A stretch of 23,359 nucleotides of DNA, taken from NCBI GenBank assembly GCA_038224615.1, contig JBBRFH010000011.1, forward strand, positions 1 to 23,359, read 5' to 3'. The notes under the pieces were generated by a model. It worked only from the letters and a program-made list of their open reading frames with translations. It searched no databases and was not told the DNA's origin. Made by a program: the position numbers and the translations under genes. The stretch's first letter is position 1. Each line of letters opens with the position of its first letter. Shown piece by piece: positions 6,462 to 13,393 of the stretch. Source of the stretch: JBBRFH01 sp038224615. GTDB taxonomy: Bacteria; Planctomycetota; Phycisphaerae; Tepidisphaerales; Tepidisphaeraceae.

Positions 6462-7649
6462 TTACATCCTCTTGATCTGCATTGTATCCATAACCGGCCG
6501 CGCGGAATCGTCGACCGGGTGTCGGGGCAGGTGAATGGTGAAAGCGGTGCCGTCGGCGTCGGTGGAGGTGACGTCGATGTGGCCGTGATGCGATCTGGCC
6601 ACCTCGCGGGCGATGTACAGGCCCAGCCCGATGCTGCCGGGGCGGTTTTTATTGGGGTGCTCGGCACTCGCGCCGCGAATGAGCGGCTCGAAGTTGCGCT
6701 GTAACTCGCCGGGCGGGATGGGCGGGCCGCCGTTGTGAACCGCGATCATCACCTCGGACGCTTCGCCGCAGACGGTCAGATCCACCGGCACATCGGATGC
6801 GCCGTGCTGGACGGCGTTGCCCATGAGATTGGAGACGGCCTGTCGGAGGCGATCGGCGTCCCAGTCGCCGGCCAGATCGCCGGTGGCTTCGTAGTGGAAG
6901 GTGCGCTTCGGGTGGGCGGTGCGGAACTCGTCGTACAGTTCGCGGCAGAGTTTGCCGGCGTCCATCGGTTCGGGTTCCACCGGCATTCCCGCACCGAGGC
7001 GCGTGCGGGTGTAGTCGAGCAGGTCGCCAATCATCCGCGCCATCACCGTGACGTTGACCGAAATCTGCGAGGTCATCTCCGTGGATTCGGGGCCGAACTT
7101 GTTTAACCGCGGAAGGAGGGACGCCGTCATCGCGATGGAGTTAAGCGGGTTGCGCAGGTCGTGACTTAAGATCGCCAGGAACAGGTTGCGGGATTGATCG
7201 ACCTTCTGCGTGTAGGACGTGACGGCCTTGGCGAGTGACTGGTCGATCGACTCGTTAAACCGCGTGACATCGGCGACGTCGCGCTCGTGGGCTGCGGGCT
7301 TGCTTTCGTGCCAAAGCCCCAGCACGCTGGCACGCAGTGCGCGGTATTCGGAGACGACTTCCATCAGATCAAATCCCGACCCGAGCCGCCCGACCGCATG
7401 AAGCTCAGACGCGCCGTTGAGCGCGCTGCTGCCGATGGAATCGCGACGATGCCCTTTGGATTTGGTCGACTGCTCGGCGGCGCTCTGCGCGGTTTTCATG
7501 TCGTCGACGGTGGCCTTGAGAATGTCCTCGGCATGGTCGCGCAGCGCCAGGTCGTCCATCTTCGCGCCCGGCGCGATGCTGCGGGCGAAGACTTCCCAGT
7601 CCATTAAAATAGGTTCGATGTTAGAAAGGATGAAATCAGCGAGCTGCAT
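6462..7649 (-). CDS. Soluble sensor histidine kinase with RsbRD_N-like sensor domain
   Basis: The 395-residue protein has no membrane segment. Residues ~1-140 (MQLADFILSNIEPILMDWEVFARS...LMEVVSEYRALRASVLGLW) resemble the RsbRD N-terminal sensor fold. A helical linker leads to a HisKA domain with phosphoacceptor H163 (FLAILSHDLRNPLNSI). The ATP-binding domain has an N-box at NLMGNAVQHG (N278), the segment HNGGPP (305-310) at the G1 position, and the G2 loop GSIGLGLYIA (338-347). It is a cytoplasmic kinase whose signal is unknown. It is cotranscribed with the receiver protein just downstream, its probable phosphotransfer partner. A promoter-like TATAGT and a possible leader ORF lie upstream. 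Confidence 0.9.
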   Translation of the reverse strand: MQLADFILSNIEPILMDWEVFARSIAPGAKMDDLALRDHAEDILKATVDDMKTAQSAAEQSTKSKGHRRDSIGSSALNGASELHAVGRLGSGFDLMEVVSEYRALRASVLGLWHESKPAAHERDVADVTRFNESIDQSLAKAVTSYTQKVDQSRNLFLAILSHDLRNPLNSIAMTASLLPRLNKFGPESTEMTSQISVNVTVMARMIGDLLDYTRTRLGAGMPVEPEPMDAGKLCRELYDEFRTAHPKRTFHYEATGDLAGDWDADRLRQAVSNLMGNAVQHGASDVPVDLTVCGEASEVMIAVHNGGPPIPPGELQRNFEPLIRGASAEHPNKNRPGSIGLGLYIAREVARSHHGHIDVTSTDADGTAFTIHLPRHPVDDSARPVMDTMQIKRM

Positions 7650-7667
7650 AGGTCGACATCTTTCAGC

Positions 7668-7751
7668 TCACATCTTATGCACGTTTTCCTCGTCGAGGAT
7701 TTCCCGAACGGTCAGGAGCTTGATGAGTCTAACCGTTCTTCGGTAAAACAC
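7668..7751 (-). CDS. Possible 27-residue leader peptide upstream of the kinase
   Basis: The reading frame ends with TGA 18 nt before the kinase ATG. From a GTG at 7751 it would encode M-FYRRTVRLIKLLTVREILDEENVHKM, and third codon positions in the second half are mostly G or C, as in neighbouring genes. A TATAGT box at 7776-7781 would start transcription about 18 nt before the GTG. The frame stays open further upstream to about 7889, but that part overlaps the terminator and promoter and looks non-coding. It could be a small regulatory or sensory peptide, a remnant of a longer gene, or chance. I recognise no family. Confidence 0.25.
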   Translation of the reverse strand: MFYRRTVRLIKLLTVREILDEENVHKM

Positions 7752-7775
7752 CGCGCATTCGTGATGCGCCTGCCC

Positions 7776-7781
7776 ACTATA
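7776..7781 (-). promoter_or_regulatory. Predicted -10 box of the kinase/regulator operon
   Basis: TATAGT on the minus strand, followed by GGGCAGGCGC. It lies immediately downstream of the UPF0316 gene's T-rich terminator, so the kinase operon would be a separate transcription unit. No good -35 is visible. Confidence 0.4.
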
Positions 7782-7793
7782 CCCGAACGACCC

Positions 7794-7848
7794 AAAAAAA
7801 ACCGGGCGATTTGTCGCGGCGGTTCGAGCCTGATCATACGTGCCCGGT
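7794..7848 (-). terminator. Intrinsic terminator of the UPF0316 gene
   Basis: On the minus strand, ACCGGGC (from 7848) pairs with GCCCGGT (ending 7801) and is followed directly by a run of eight T residues (plus-strand A-run 7794-7801). The stem is 7 bp with a loop of about 34 nt, which is long. It lies 80 nt beyond the stop at 7929. Confidence 0.5.
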
Positions 7849-7928
7849 GTGAAACCTATGACGCGGTGCGACATGCGAGCGGCGTGCATGCGCGCCGGCG
7901 AAGAGGTAGTCGGGGAGAAGGCCTGCGA

Positions 7929-8465
7929 TCACTTGCCGTGGTCGGTCCAGGCACGGGGGATGAATCCGCCGACAATCTGCGTGACGCCTTCGACGGTGAT
8001 GAAGGCCTTGGGGTCGATCTGGCGGACGAGCTGAAGCAAGCGACTGCGGCGCTTGCGGGGGATCGCGATGAGCAGCTCTTCGACAGGCCCGCCGATGCCT
8101 TCGCCGCTGAAGCTGGTGACGCCGAAGCCCTCGGCGGCGAGGAGTTCCTTCATGTTGGCCTCGACGCGGCGGGTGATGACGCGGACGAGCTGTTCGCCGA
8201 ACGCCATGTACTGCTCGGCCGCCATGCCCACGAGCGTGCCGGCGGCGTAGCCGGAGGCGTAGGCGAACATCTTGACCGGGTTGCCGCCGATCTCCGCAAA
8301 CACCTTGGAGATGGCGAAGATCCAGATCGCCGACTCAAAAAACGCCAAAATCGTCGCCGGCAGCTTCTTGCCGCTGACGAGCAAAACCACCCGCAGCGTG
8401 CCGACGGAAACGTCGCCGATGCGAAGAGCGAAGATCACGAGAGCGCCGAGGAGAGGTTCGAGCAT
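7929..8465 (-). CDS. UPF0316/DUF2179 family membrane protein
   Basis: The 178-residue protein begins with three hydrophobic segments (about residues 4-30, 38-60 and 66-88). Between and around them are the family-typical stretches LRIGDVSVGTLRVV, FFESAIWIFAISKV and ASGYAAGTLVGMAAEQ. The C-terminal half (~105-170) is a soluble DUF2179-type domain with LLIAIPRKRRSRLLQLVRQIDPKAFITVEGV. The molecular role of the family is unknown. It lies downstream of recJ on the same strand, but a perfect 23-bp palindrome in the ~120-nt gap may separate them. No clear Shine-Dalgarno precedes the ATG. Confidence 0.85.
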   Translation of the reverse strand: MLEPLLGALVIFALRIGDVSVGTLRVVLLVSGKKLPATILAFFESAIWIFAISKVFAEIGGNPVKMFAYASGYAAGTLVGMAAEQYMAFGEQLVRVITRRVEANMKELLAAEGFGVTSFSGEGIGGPVEELLIAIPRKRRSRLLQLVRQIDPKAFITVEGVTQIVGGFIPRAWTDHGK

Positions 8466-8527
8466 GGGCTATGGTTGGGCAAGGCGACACGAAGCACACA
8501 GCGGCGAACGACCAACGGTGCATTGAT

Positions 8528-8587
8528 GTACTGTGGGCATCCTGCCCACGCTCTGAATCACCGCCGTGGGCAGGATGCCCACAGTAC
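8528..8587. repeat. Perfect palindrome (GTGGGCATCCTGCCCAC type), possible recJ terminator
   Basis: The 23-nt arms 8528-8550 and 8565-8587 are exact complements around a 14-nt spacer. Each arm is itself a small hairpin (TGGGCATCCTGCCCA). The right arm ends directly before the recJ stop codon (8589-8591), so the hairpin would form just after recJ translation ends. Similarly built elements lie at 20863-20933 and 22078-22139. Confidence 0.85.
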
Positions 8588-8588
8588 G

Positions 8589-10427
8589 TTATTCGGCAAG
8601 CTGCAAATCCTTCACTTCGAGCTCGACCGAACGGTTGCCGTTGTACTCATTGATGTGCGGCTCGCAAGCGAGATGGATGGTGCTGCCGGTGGTCAATTTG
8701 TCGCCCCACGTCGGGCCGGCGCCGAAGGCGATCGCTTTCATCGTGCAGCCGTTCTGCTTGACGAACAGTTGCAGGTGATCGCCGGTCTTGCCCACCTTGC
8801 GCGGCGGCGCGGTGAGCGTGAGATCGCGACATCGCATCAGCGGCTTGGGATTTCCGCGCCCGAACGGCCCGAGGCGCGCGAGGTCGTGGATCAGGGCTTC
8901 GGTCATGCTCGATAACAGCGCGTCGCAGTCGAGGCGCATCTCGGGCACGAGCAGCGCCTCATCGACGACTTCGCCGGCGTGGGCGATGAAGGCTTCACGG
9001 AAGGCTTCAAACTTGTCGACCCGCACCTTAAGCCCCGCCGCCATCTCGTGGCCGCCGTGAGATTCGAGGCAGTGGGTGCAGGCCTGCAGCGCGTTGGACA
9101 GATGAAACCCGTCGATGCTCCGGCCGGAGCCGTGGCCGAGCTCTCCGTCGAGGGCGACGACGATCGTCGGACGGTGGAACTTGTCGACAATGCGCGACGC
9201 GACGATGCCGATCACACCCGCGTGCCACCCTTGAGCGCCGACGACGATCGCCCGGCTGCCCTTCTCGATCAACTGCAAGTCGGCGATCTGCTGCATCGCC
9301 TGCTGGACAATGCCTCGCTCGGTCGCCTGGCGCAGGCGGTTCTGCGATTCGAGATACGTCGCGATCTCGATCGCCCGCTCCGGGGACGCATCCGTAAGCA
9401 TCTGCACCGCAAGCCGCGCGTGGCCCATGCGACCCGCGGCGTTGAGGCGCGGCGCGAGCAGGAAGCCAACGTGAAACGAATCGAGTTTCTGCCCGTCGAG
9501 ATTGGCGGATGAAATCAGCGACTGCACGCCGGTGAGCTTCGATGCCTTGAGCCCGCCGAGTCCGAAATGGGCGATGATGCGGTTCTCGCCGACCAGCGGC
9601 ACGACATCGGCGATCGTCCCCAGCCCCGCCAACGCCATCGCCTCCATCAAAAACGTCTTGAGCGTTTCGTTGACGCGAGTCTCCCCACTGATTGCCTGCC
9701 CCACGCCCCACGCCAGCTTGAACGCCACACCGGCACCGCAGATGTGCGGATTCGGGTAACTGCCTTCGCCGAGGCGAGGATGGACGATGTAGTTGGCGTT
9801 GGGGAGAATGGGCCGTGGGCCTTGGGGCTTGGGCCTTAGGGATGCTTCTTCTTCGATCAAGGCCGAAGGCCCAAGGCCCGAGGCCCCTTCTGTTTTCCAC
9901 TCATGGTGATCGGTCACAACGACATCCACCCCCCGCTCGCGCGCCAGCGCGACAGGCTCGATCGCGGTGACGCCACAATCGACGGTGATAAGGAGTTGGG
10001 CACCCTGATCGCAGAGTTCGCGGATGGCCTCGCAGTTGAGGCCGTAGCCTTCATCAATGCGATGGGGGATGTAATAGGAGACGTTCCCGCCGAGGAGGCG
10101 CAGGGCGTGCCAGAGAATCGCGGTGCCGGTGATGCCGTCGACATCGTAGTCGCCGTAGATCACGATCTTCTGCTTGTCGCGAACCGCCTGCGCCACCCGC
10201 GCCGCGGCGGCGGTGAGTCCCGGAATGGCGGCGGGGTCGATCAATGCCTTGAGCGTGGGGCGGAGGAACTGCTGGCAAAGATCGACTTCGACCAGCCCGC
10301 GATTAAGAAGGATCTGGGCGACCAGTGGGCTGGTGCGCAGGCGATCAGCGAGATCACGCGCCCGATCGGCGTCCGGCTCGGCGACACTCCATCGTCGCGA
10401 TTTCATCATCCTCCTTGAAATTAGCAT
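8589..10427 (-). CDS. recJ: Single-stranded-DNA-specific exonuclease RecJ
   Basis: RecJ degrades single-stranded DNA 5' to 3' in recombination and mismatch repair. The 612-residue protein shows DHH-family motifs: YGDYDVDGITGTA (91-103), TVDCG (148-152), the catalytic DHH at 173-175 (VVTDHHE), GRMGHARLAV, SGRSIDG and the DHHA1 motif GGHEMAAG. An OB-like C-terminal part follows. Directly after DHHE sits an insert of ~30 residues (about 177-207), encoded by a palindromic GGCCC-rich repeat. Normal sequence resumes with LPNANYIVHPRLG. Two starts compete: ATG 10427, nine nt from a TATAGT box (leaderless), and ATG 10409/10406, directly after AAGGAGG. The catalytic domain is unaffected by the choice. 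Confidence 0.95.
   Translation of the reverse strand: MLISRRMMKSRRWSVAEPDADRARDLADRLRTSPLVAQILLNRGLVEVDLCQQFLRPTLKALIDPAAIPGLTAAAARVAQAVRDKQKIVIYGDYDVDGITGTAILWHALRLLGGNVSYYIPHRIDEGYGLNCEAIRELCDQGAQLLITVDCGVTAIEPVALARERGVDVVVTDHHEWKTEGASGLGPSALIEEEASLRPKPQGPRPILPNANYIVHPRLGEGSYPNPHICGAGVAFKLAWGVGQAISGETRVNETLKTFLMEAMALAGLGTIADVVPLVGENRIIAHFGLGGLKASKLTGVQSLISSANLDGQKLDSFHVGFLLAPRLNAAGRMGHARLAVQMLTDASPERAIEIATYLESQNRLRQATERGIVQQAMQQIADLQLIEKGSRAIVVGAQGWHAGVIGIVASRIVDKFHRPTIVVALDGELGHGSGRSIDGFHLSNALQACTHCLESHGGHEMAAGLKVRVDKFEAFREAFIAHAGEVVDEALLVPEMRLDCDALLSSMTEALIHDLARLGPFGRGNPKPLMRCRDLTLTAPPRKVGKTGDHLQLFVKQNGCTMKAIAFGAGPTWGDKLTTGSTIHLACEPHINEYNGNRSVELEVKDLQLAE
9810..9888 (-). repeat. Palindromic GGCCC-rich element inserted in-frame in recJ
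   Basis: The left arm 9811-9837 (GGCCGTGGGCCTTGGGGCTT, then GGGCCTT) is largely complementary to the right arm at about 9859-9887 (AAGGCCGAAGGCCCAAGGCC, then CGAGGCCCC). On the coding strand it reads as residues ~181-207, including LRPKPQGPRPI. The frame is preserved. The inner core is identical to the repeat in nadA. Confidence 0.75.
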
Positions 10428-10436
10428 CTACGCCGG

Positions 10437-10442
10437 ACTATA
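10437..10442 (-). promoter_or_regulatory. Predicted -10 box of recJ
   Basis: TATAGT on the minus strand lies nine nt before the ATG at 10427, which would give a leaderless transcript from that ATG. An AAGGAGG further in suits the alternative ATGs at 10409/10406 poorly because the spacing is only 0-3 nt. No recognisable -35 is present. Confidence 0.4.
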
Positions 10443-10483
10443 CGGCGCGCCGGGTGCGGTAGCTATCAGGATGTCCACCGCGA

Positions 10484-10819
10484 AATAACCAATGACCAAA
10501 CCAGAAATCCGAATCGAAGCCCAAGCCCGCGGAAAGCCGCGACGCTAAACGGGTTTACGCGACGTAAAGACAGCATATTTAGATATTTACGATCCATTCC
10601 GAGGCTTCCGCAAGTCCGGGGTATCAGTCGTCCGATAAGTAATGGGCAAGCGATCTTCGGGACGGCTTCGGGTTTGTCCGGTAGTCCGGATTGCTTTGCA
10701 GTGGCTTATCGCTCCCTCTACACTCCCCGCCTGACCGGTGTGGACGGCAGGAGTCGGGAACCGACGCCGCACGGCATGCACAGGCCTGCAAGCTTGTGGT
10801 CTCACACGCGGACTGAAAC
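10484..10819. other. Intergenic region between divergent recJ and amidohydrolase genes
   Basis: The left part holds a repeat fragment: AACCAATGACCAAA (10487-10500), then GAAGCCCAAGCCCGCGG. These match modules seen at 6031-6060, in nadA and in recJ. It is followed by an AT-rich patch (CATATTTAGATATTTACG, about 10574-10591). TTGCAG (10696-10701), 17 nt, TACACT (10719-10724) is a fair sigma70-type promoter for the amidohydrolase gene, with a predicted leader of about 90 nt. I see no gene in this region. Confidence 0.4.
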
Positions 10820-11710
10820 ATGATCGTTGATTGTCATACCCATATCTGGCAAAGCCCCGACCAGCTCGGCCCGGCCGACCTCGGTGATCCGTCCCGCGCT
10901 GCTCGCGCCCGGGGCGTTCGCCTGACCCCGACCGGCCGCGCCTTGCGCCGGACGATTCCCGCCGCCGACCCAGACTTCCACTGGGCCGAGCAGGAACAGG
11001 CCTCGATTGATAAGTCGATCGTCCTGGGTTTCAAGAGCAAGTACCTCAAAAGCGACATCCCCAACCACTTCGTCGCCGACTACGTTCGGCGGGCGCCGGA
11101 CAAGCTGATCGGCTTCGCCGGTATTGACCCGACCGATGGCAAAGGTGCCATCGACGAGCTGAACATGGCCAAGCTCGAGCTGCGCCTCAAAGGCGTCACG
11201 CTCTCGCCGGCCAACCAGGACTTCCATCCCTCCGACAGCCGGGCGATGAAGGTCTACGAACGGTGCGAAGAGCTGAAGATGCCGATCCTCTTCCACCCGG
11301 GGGCTCACTTCATCGAGCAGTCCAAGATCGAGTTCGGCCGACCTTACCTGATCGACGAGATCGCCCGCAGCTTCCCCAAACTCAAGATCGTCGTCGGACA
11401 ATTGGGCCAGCCCTGGATCGACGAGACGATCGTCCTGCTCGGCAAGCATCCCAACGTCTTCGCCGACATCTCCGGGCTGCTCAATCGCCCGTGGCAGGCG
11501 TTCAACACGCTCGTCAACGCGTACCAGTACGGCGTCATCGAAAAACTCCTGTTCGGCAGCGACTTCCCCTACACAACCGCCAGCGACACGATCGAGGCGT
11601 TGTACAGCCTCAACCAGATGGTCCAGGGCACCAACCTGCCCCTGGTCCCCCGTGATCAGCTCCGCGGCATCGTTGAACGCGACGCGGTCTCGCTGCTCGG
11701 AATCGAATAA
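10820..11710 (+). CDS. Amidohydrolase-2 family protein with altered metal-site motif
   Basis: The 296-residue protein starts with the metal-binding DCHTHIW motif (H6, H8) of the COG2159/ACMSD-like TIM-barrel hydrolases and decarboxylases. Further expected elements are ILFHPGAH (H159) and FGSDFPY with the catalytic Asp D248. The strand that usually reads 'HxGxPW' is VVGQLGQPW here, with Gln194 where a metal or catalytic His is normal. This suggests changed metal binding or a non-classical activity. The substrate cannot be inferred from the context: recJ is divergent and an unknown lipoprotein lies downstream. Residues 17-60 form an unusual Arg/Pro-rich insert. The ATG at 10820 opens directly on the first strand, as is common in this family. 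Confidence 0.8.
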   Translation: MIVDCHTHIWQSPDQLGPADLGDPSRAARARGVRLTPTGRALRRTIPAADPDFHWAEQEQASIDKSIVLGFKSKYLKSDIPNHFVADYVRRAPDKLIGFAGIDPTDGKGAIDELNMAKLELRLKGVTLSPANQDFHPSDSRAMKVYERCEELKMPILFHPGAHFIEQSKIEFGRPYLIDEIARSFPKLKIVVGQLGQPWIDETIVLLGKHPNVFADISGLLNRPWQAFNTLVNAYQYGVIEKLLFGSDFPYTTASDTIEALYSLNQMVQGTNLPLVPRDQLRGIVERDAVSLLGIE

Positions 11711-11720
11711 ACAGAAACGG

Positions 11721-11803
11721 AACCACGAATTTGCACGAATCGCACGAATCAGAAGCATGGATTGAACCCTCCTTATTCGTGTGATTCGTGAAGATTCGTG
11801 GTT
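11721..11803. repeat. Inverted repeat, CACGAAT family
   Basis: Arms 11721-11751 (AACCACGAATTTGCACGAAT, then CGCACGAATC) and 11773-11803 (TTATTCGTGTGATTCGTGAA, then GATTCGTGGTT) pair almost completely, with a ~21-nt loop. Each arm contains three CACGAAT-like units. The element starts 10 nt after the amidohydrolase stop and ends 43 nt before the lipoprotein start. A longer nested relative is at 2991-3144. Confidence 0.85.
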
Positions 11804-11846
11804 TGCATTTCATCGAATAATCGTCGCAAAGGATTGCGTGAGAGCT

Positions 11847-12449
11847 ATGCGGAAGACACTTGCCATCGGAACCTGTCTGCTCGGCCTGGCGTTGGGCGCG
11901 GGATGCGCCAGTGAACAACCGTCGCTGAGCGTGCGGAGCGACCAGACCGACGCCCAGTACGTCGCGACCTTCGACCGTGCCCTGTTCACGCAGGCGGGCG
12001 ACGGACAGGTCGATCTGATCCTGATCTCCGGCGCGCCGGGTAAGGACGCCAGCGTCGAACTGCCCCTGCAGGCCAATCACAAGCAGAGCGTGCAGCAGGT
12101 GGTTCACATGCGGGTTCTGTGGGCTCCCCGCAAATCGATCCGCATTGATTCACCGTCGGCCAGTAACGCCAGCATCGATTGGCATGTGATCGCCGGCGCC
12201 ACGGATCATCTTTCTTACACCGGTTCCTGCTGGGCCAAGGTCGACATCGACGGCGACGAAGCCGAGGTCGATCTCCGCAACGCCACGATCACCGTTCGCC
12301 ATGTCACCGGCAACGTCACCGATCCTCTCAAGCGTGCCAAGCTCGAAGGCAGCTTCGTCGCCACCCGCGCCGACTCCGCCGTCCGGACTTACATGAGCGA
12401 GCTGGCGACGCTCGATCAAACCTCCACCACCGCAATGGTTCGCCCATGA
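11847..12449 (+). CDS. Hypothetical lipoprotein
   Basis: The 200-residue protein has a short lipoprotein signal: MRK, a hydrophobic core, then LGAGC with the lipid-bearing Cys at residue 20. It should be exported and membrane-anchored. The mature part (SVRSDQTDAQYVATFDRALF...VRTYMSEL) looks soluble with beta-rich stretches, and I recognise no family. ATG 11847 was chosen because it begins the signal peptide. Longer frames from 11781 would translate part of the upstream palindrome. The last codons overlap the start of the acetyltransferase gene by ATGA, so the two are translationally coupled. Confidence 0.75.
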   Translation: MRKTLAIGTCLLGLALGAGCASEQPSLSVRSDQTDAQYVATFDRALFTQAGDGQVDLILISGAPGKDASVELPLQANHKQSVQQVVHMRVLWAPRKSIRIDSPSASNASIDWHVIAGATDHLSYTGSCWAKVDIDGDEAEVDLRNATITVRHVTGNVTDPLKRAKLEGSFVATRADSAVRTYMSELATLDQTSTTAMVRP

Positions 12450-12871
12450 ATCGTCCACCGAGCGTCCCGGCGACCCGATCGACCCGCCTGAAGTACTCCG
12501 TCCCCGCCTCCGGTGCGCTGCCGTTCACGCAGCAGGTGCTGCTCTATCAGGACGGGCACCCGATTGCCCAGGCCCGCTGGCATGCGACGGACTCCAGCGA
12601 CGGGATCATCCAGATCCTCGACTTCGTCGTCGAACCCGCCCACCAGCGCCAAGGCCACGGCTCGACGTTGCTCCGCGCCGTGTACGACCAGGCCGGCCTT
12701 CTCTACACCTCGCTCGGCCAGCGCCCGCGCCGGGCTTGGATCACGGTCGAGCAGAAGCGCCACGTCACCGCCCGCGCCTTTTTGTCACGCCACGGCTTCC
12801 ACCACGTCTCGACGATCAAAAACCTCTACGTCGACCAGGACGCGATGATCTACCAGCGCGCCTTCGACTGA
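12446..12871 (+). CDS. GNAT family N-acetyltransferase
   Basis: The 141-residue protein has the GNAT acetyl-CoA binding motif A: ILDFVVEPAHQRQGHGSTLLRAVYDQA, with QRQGHG at about 72-77. A typical C-terminal end follows (ARAFLSRHGFHHVSTIKNLYVDQDAMIYQRAF). It would transfer an acetyl group from acetyl-CoA to an unknown amine, possibly a protein N-terminus or small molecule. The ATG overlaps the stop of the lipoprotein gene (ATGA at 12446-12449), so it depends on that gene's translation and expression. Confidence 0.85.
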   Translation: MNRPPSVPATRSTRLKYSVPASGALPFTQQVLLYQDGHPIAQARWHATDSSDGIIQILDFVVEPAHQRQGHGSTLLRAVYDQAGLLYTSLGQRPRRAWITVEQKRHVTARAFLSRHGFHHVSTIKNLYVDQDAMIYQRAFD

Positions 12872-12922
12872 TCGCGATCCCGATCGTTGACACAAGCTGT
12901 CGCATTCGATCCGTCGATTTCC

Positions 12923-12951
12923 GATGTATCACCTGATACATCAATGTATCA
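12923..12951. promoter_or_regulatory. Clustered TGTATCA/TGATACA palindromes, operator-like
   Basis: GATGTATCA (12923-12931), CC, TGATACATC (12934-12942) is a perfect 9-bp inverted repeat. The right arm also pairs with a third copy, ATGTATCA at 12944-12951, so two mutually exclusive hairpins or two overlapping operator dyads are possible. A fourth copy, TGATACA, lies at 13046-13052. AT-rich dyads of this kind stand out in this GC-rich sequence. The site is downstream of the GNAT gene and ~440 nt upstream of the SPFH/propeller gene. Function unknown. Confidence 0.45.
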
Positions 12952-13105
12952 CCCCGTACACGCCCCCAATTGGCCGAACCCCAGTTCCAGCCGTCGCTTG
13001 CGCCATCGCGCGTCGCCGCTGCATCAGTGTGACGCGCGCTACATTTGATACATTCGCCCGACAACTCCGGCCGGAATTGCAGGACGAACCAACTTGCCAA
13101 AGAGC

Positions 13106-13226
13106 CAGAGACGCGAAGGTACAAAAACCACGAAGGGAATCACGAAGAAGACGTAAGACCTTATAGGTATGGCAACGCCGACCCTCGTATTCCCTTCGTG
13201 CTGAACTTCGTGCCTTCGCGTCTCTG
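13106..13226. repeat. Inverted repeat, CGCGAAGG family
   Basis: The left arm at about 13106-13140 (CAGAGACGCGAAGG...CACGAAGGGAAT) pairs with the right arm at 13189-13226 (ATTCCCTTCGTG...CCTTCGCGTCTCTG), with a ~48-nt spacer. It lies in the 522-nt gap between the GNAT and SPFH/propeller genes. I find no credible gene in this gap. Confidence 0.8.
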
Positions 13227-13284
13227 CATCACTGCATCACCGCTCACCCTGACCGCATCACGCGTCACAGCGGCGTGTTTCACC

Positions 13285-13329
13285 CTTATTTTTACCGCCG
13301 TCGCTCGGAAAAAGCGGCGGTAAAATAAG
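13285..13329. repeat. Inverted repeat CTTATTTTACCGCC / GGCGGTAAAATAAG
   Basis: The arms 13285-13299 and 13316-13329 are complementary apart from one extra T, with a 16-nt spacer. A GC-rich inner stem flanked by T-rich and A-rich outer stems resembles a bidirectional terminator, though no unpaired T-run follows. It lies 64 nt before the SPFH/propeller gene and could insulate it from upstream transcription. Confidence 0.6.
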
Positions 13330-13379
13330 CGATTCTGAACATCGCGGGCGCTTCTACCGACGCCGGACGCGGGTTGCGA

Positions 13380-13385
13380 TATAAT
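13380..13385 (+). promoter_or_regulatory. Predicted -10 box of the SPFH/propeller gene
   Basis: A perfect TATAAT lies 8 nt before the ATG at 13394, which suggests a leaderless transcript. No clear -35 is visible. Confidence 0.4.
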
Positions 13386-13393
13386 TTGCACCC

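Noticed and set aside
7815..7835. GGTTCGAGCC resembling a tRNA T-arm
   Set aside because: No acceptor stem, anticodon arm or D-arm can be folded around it, and it lies in the loop of a terminator.
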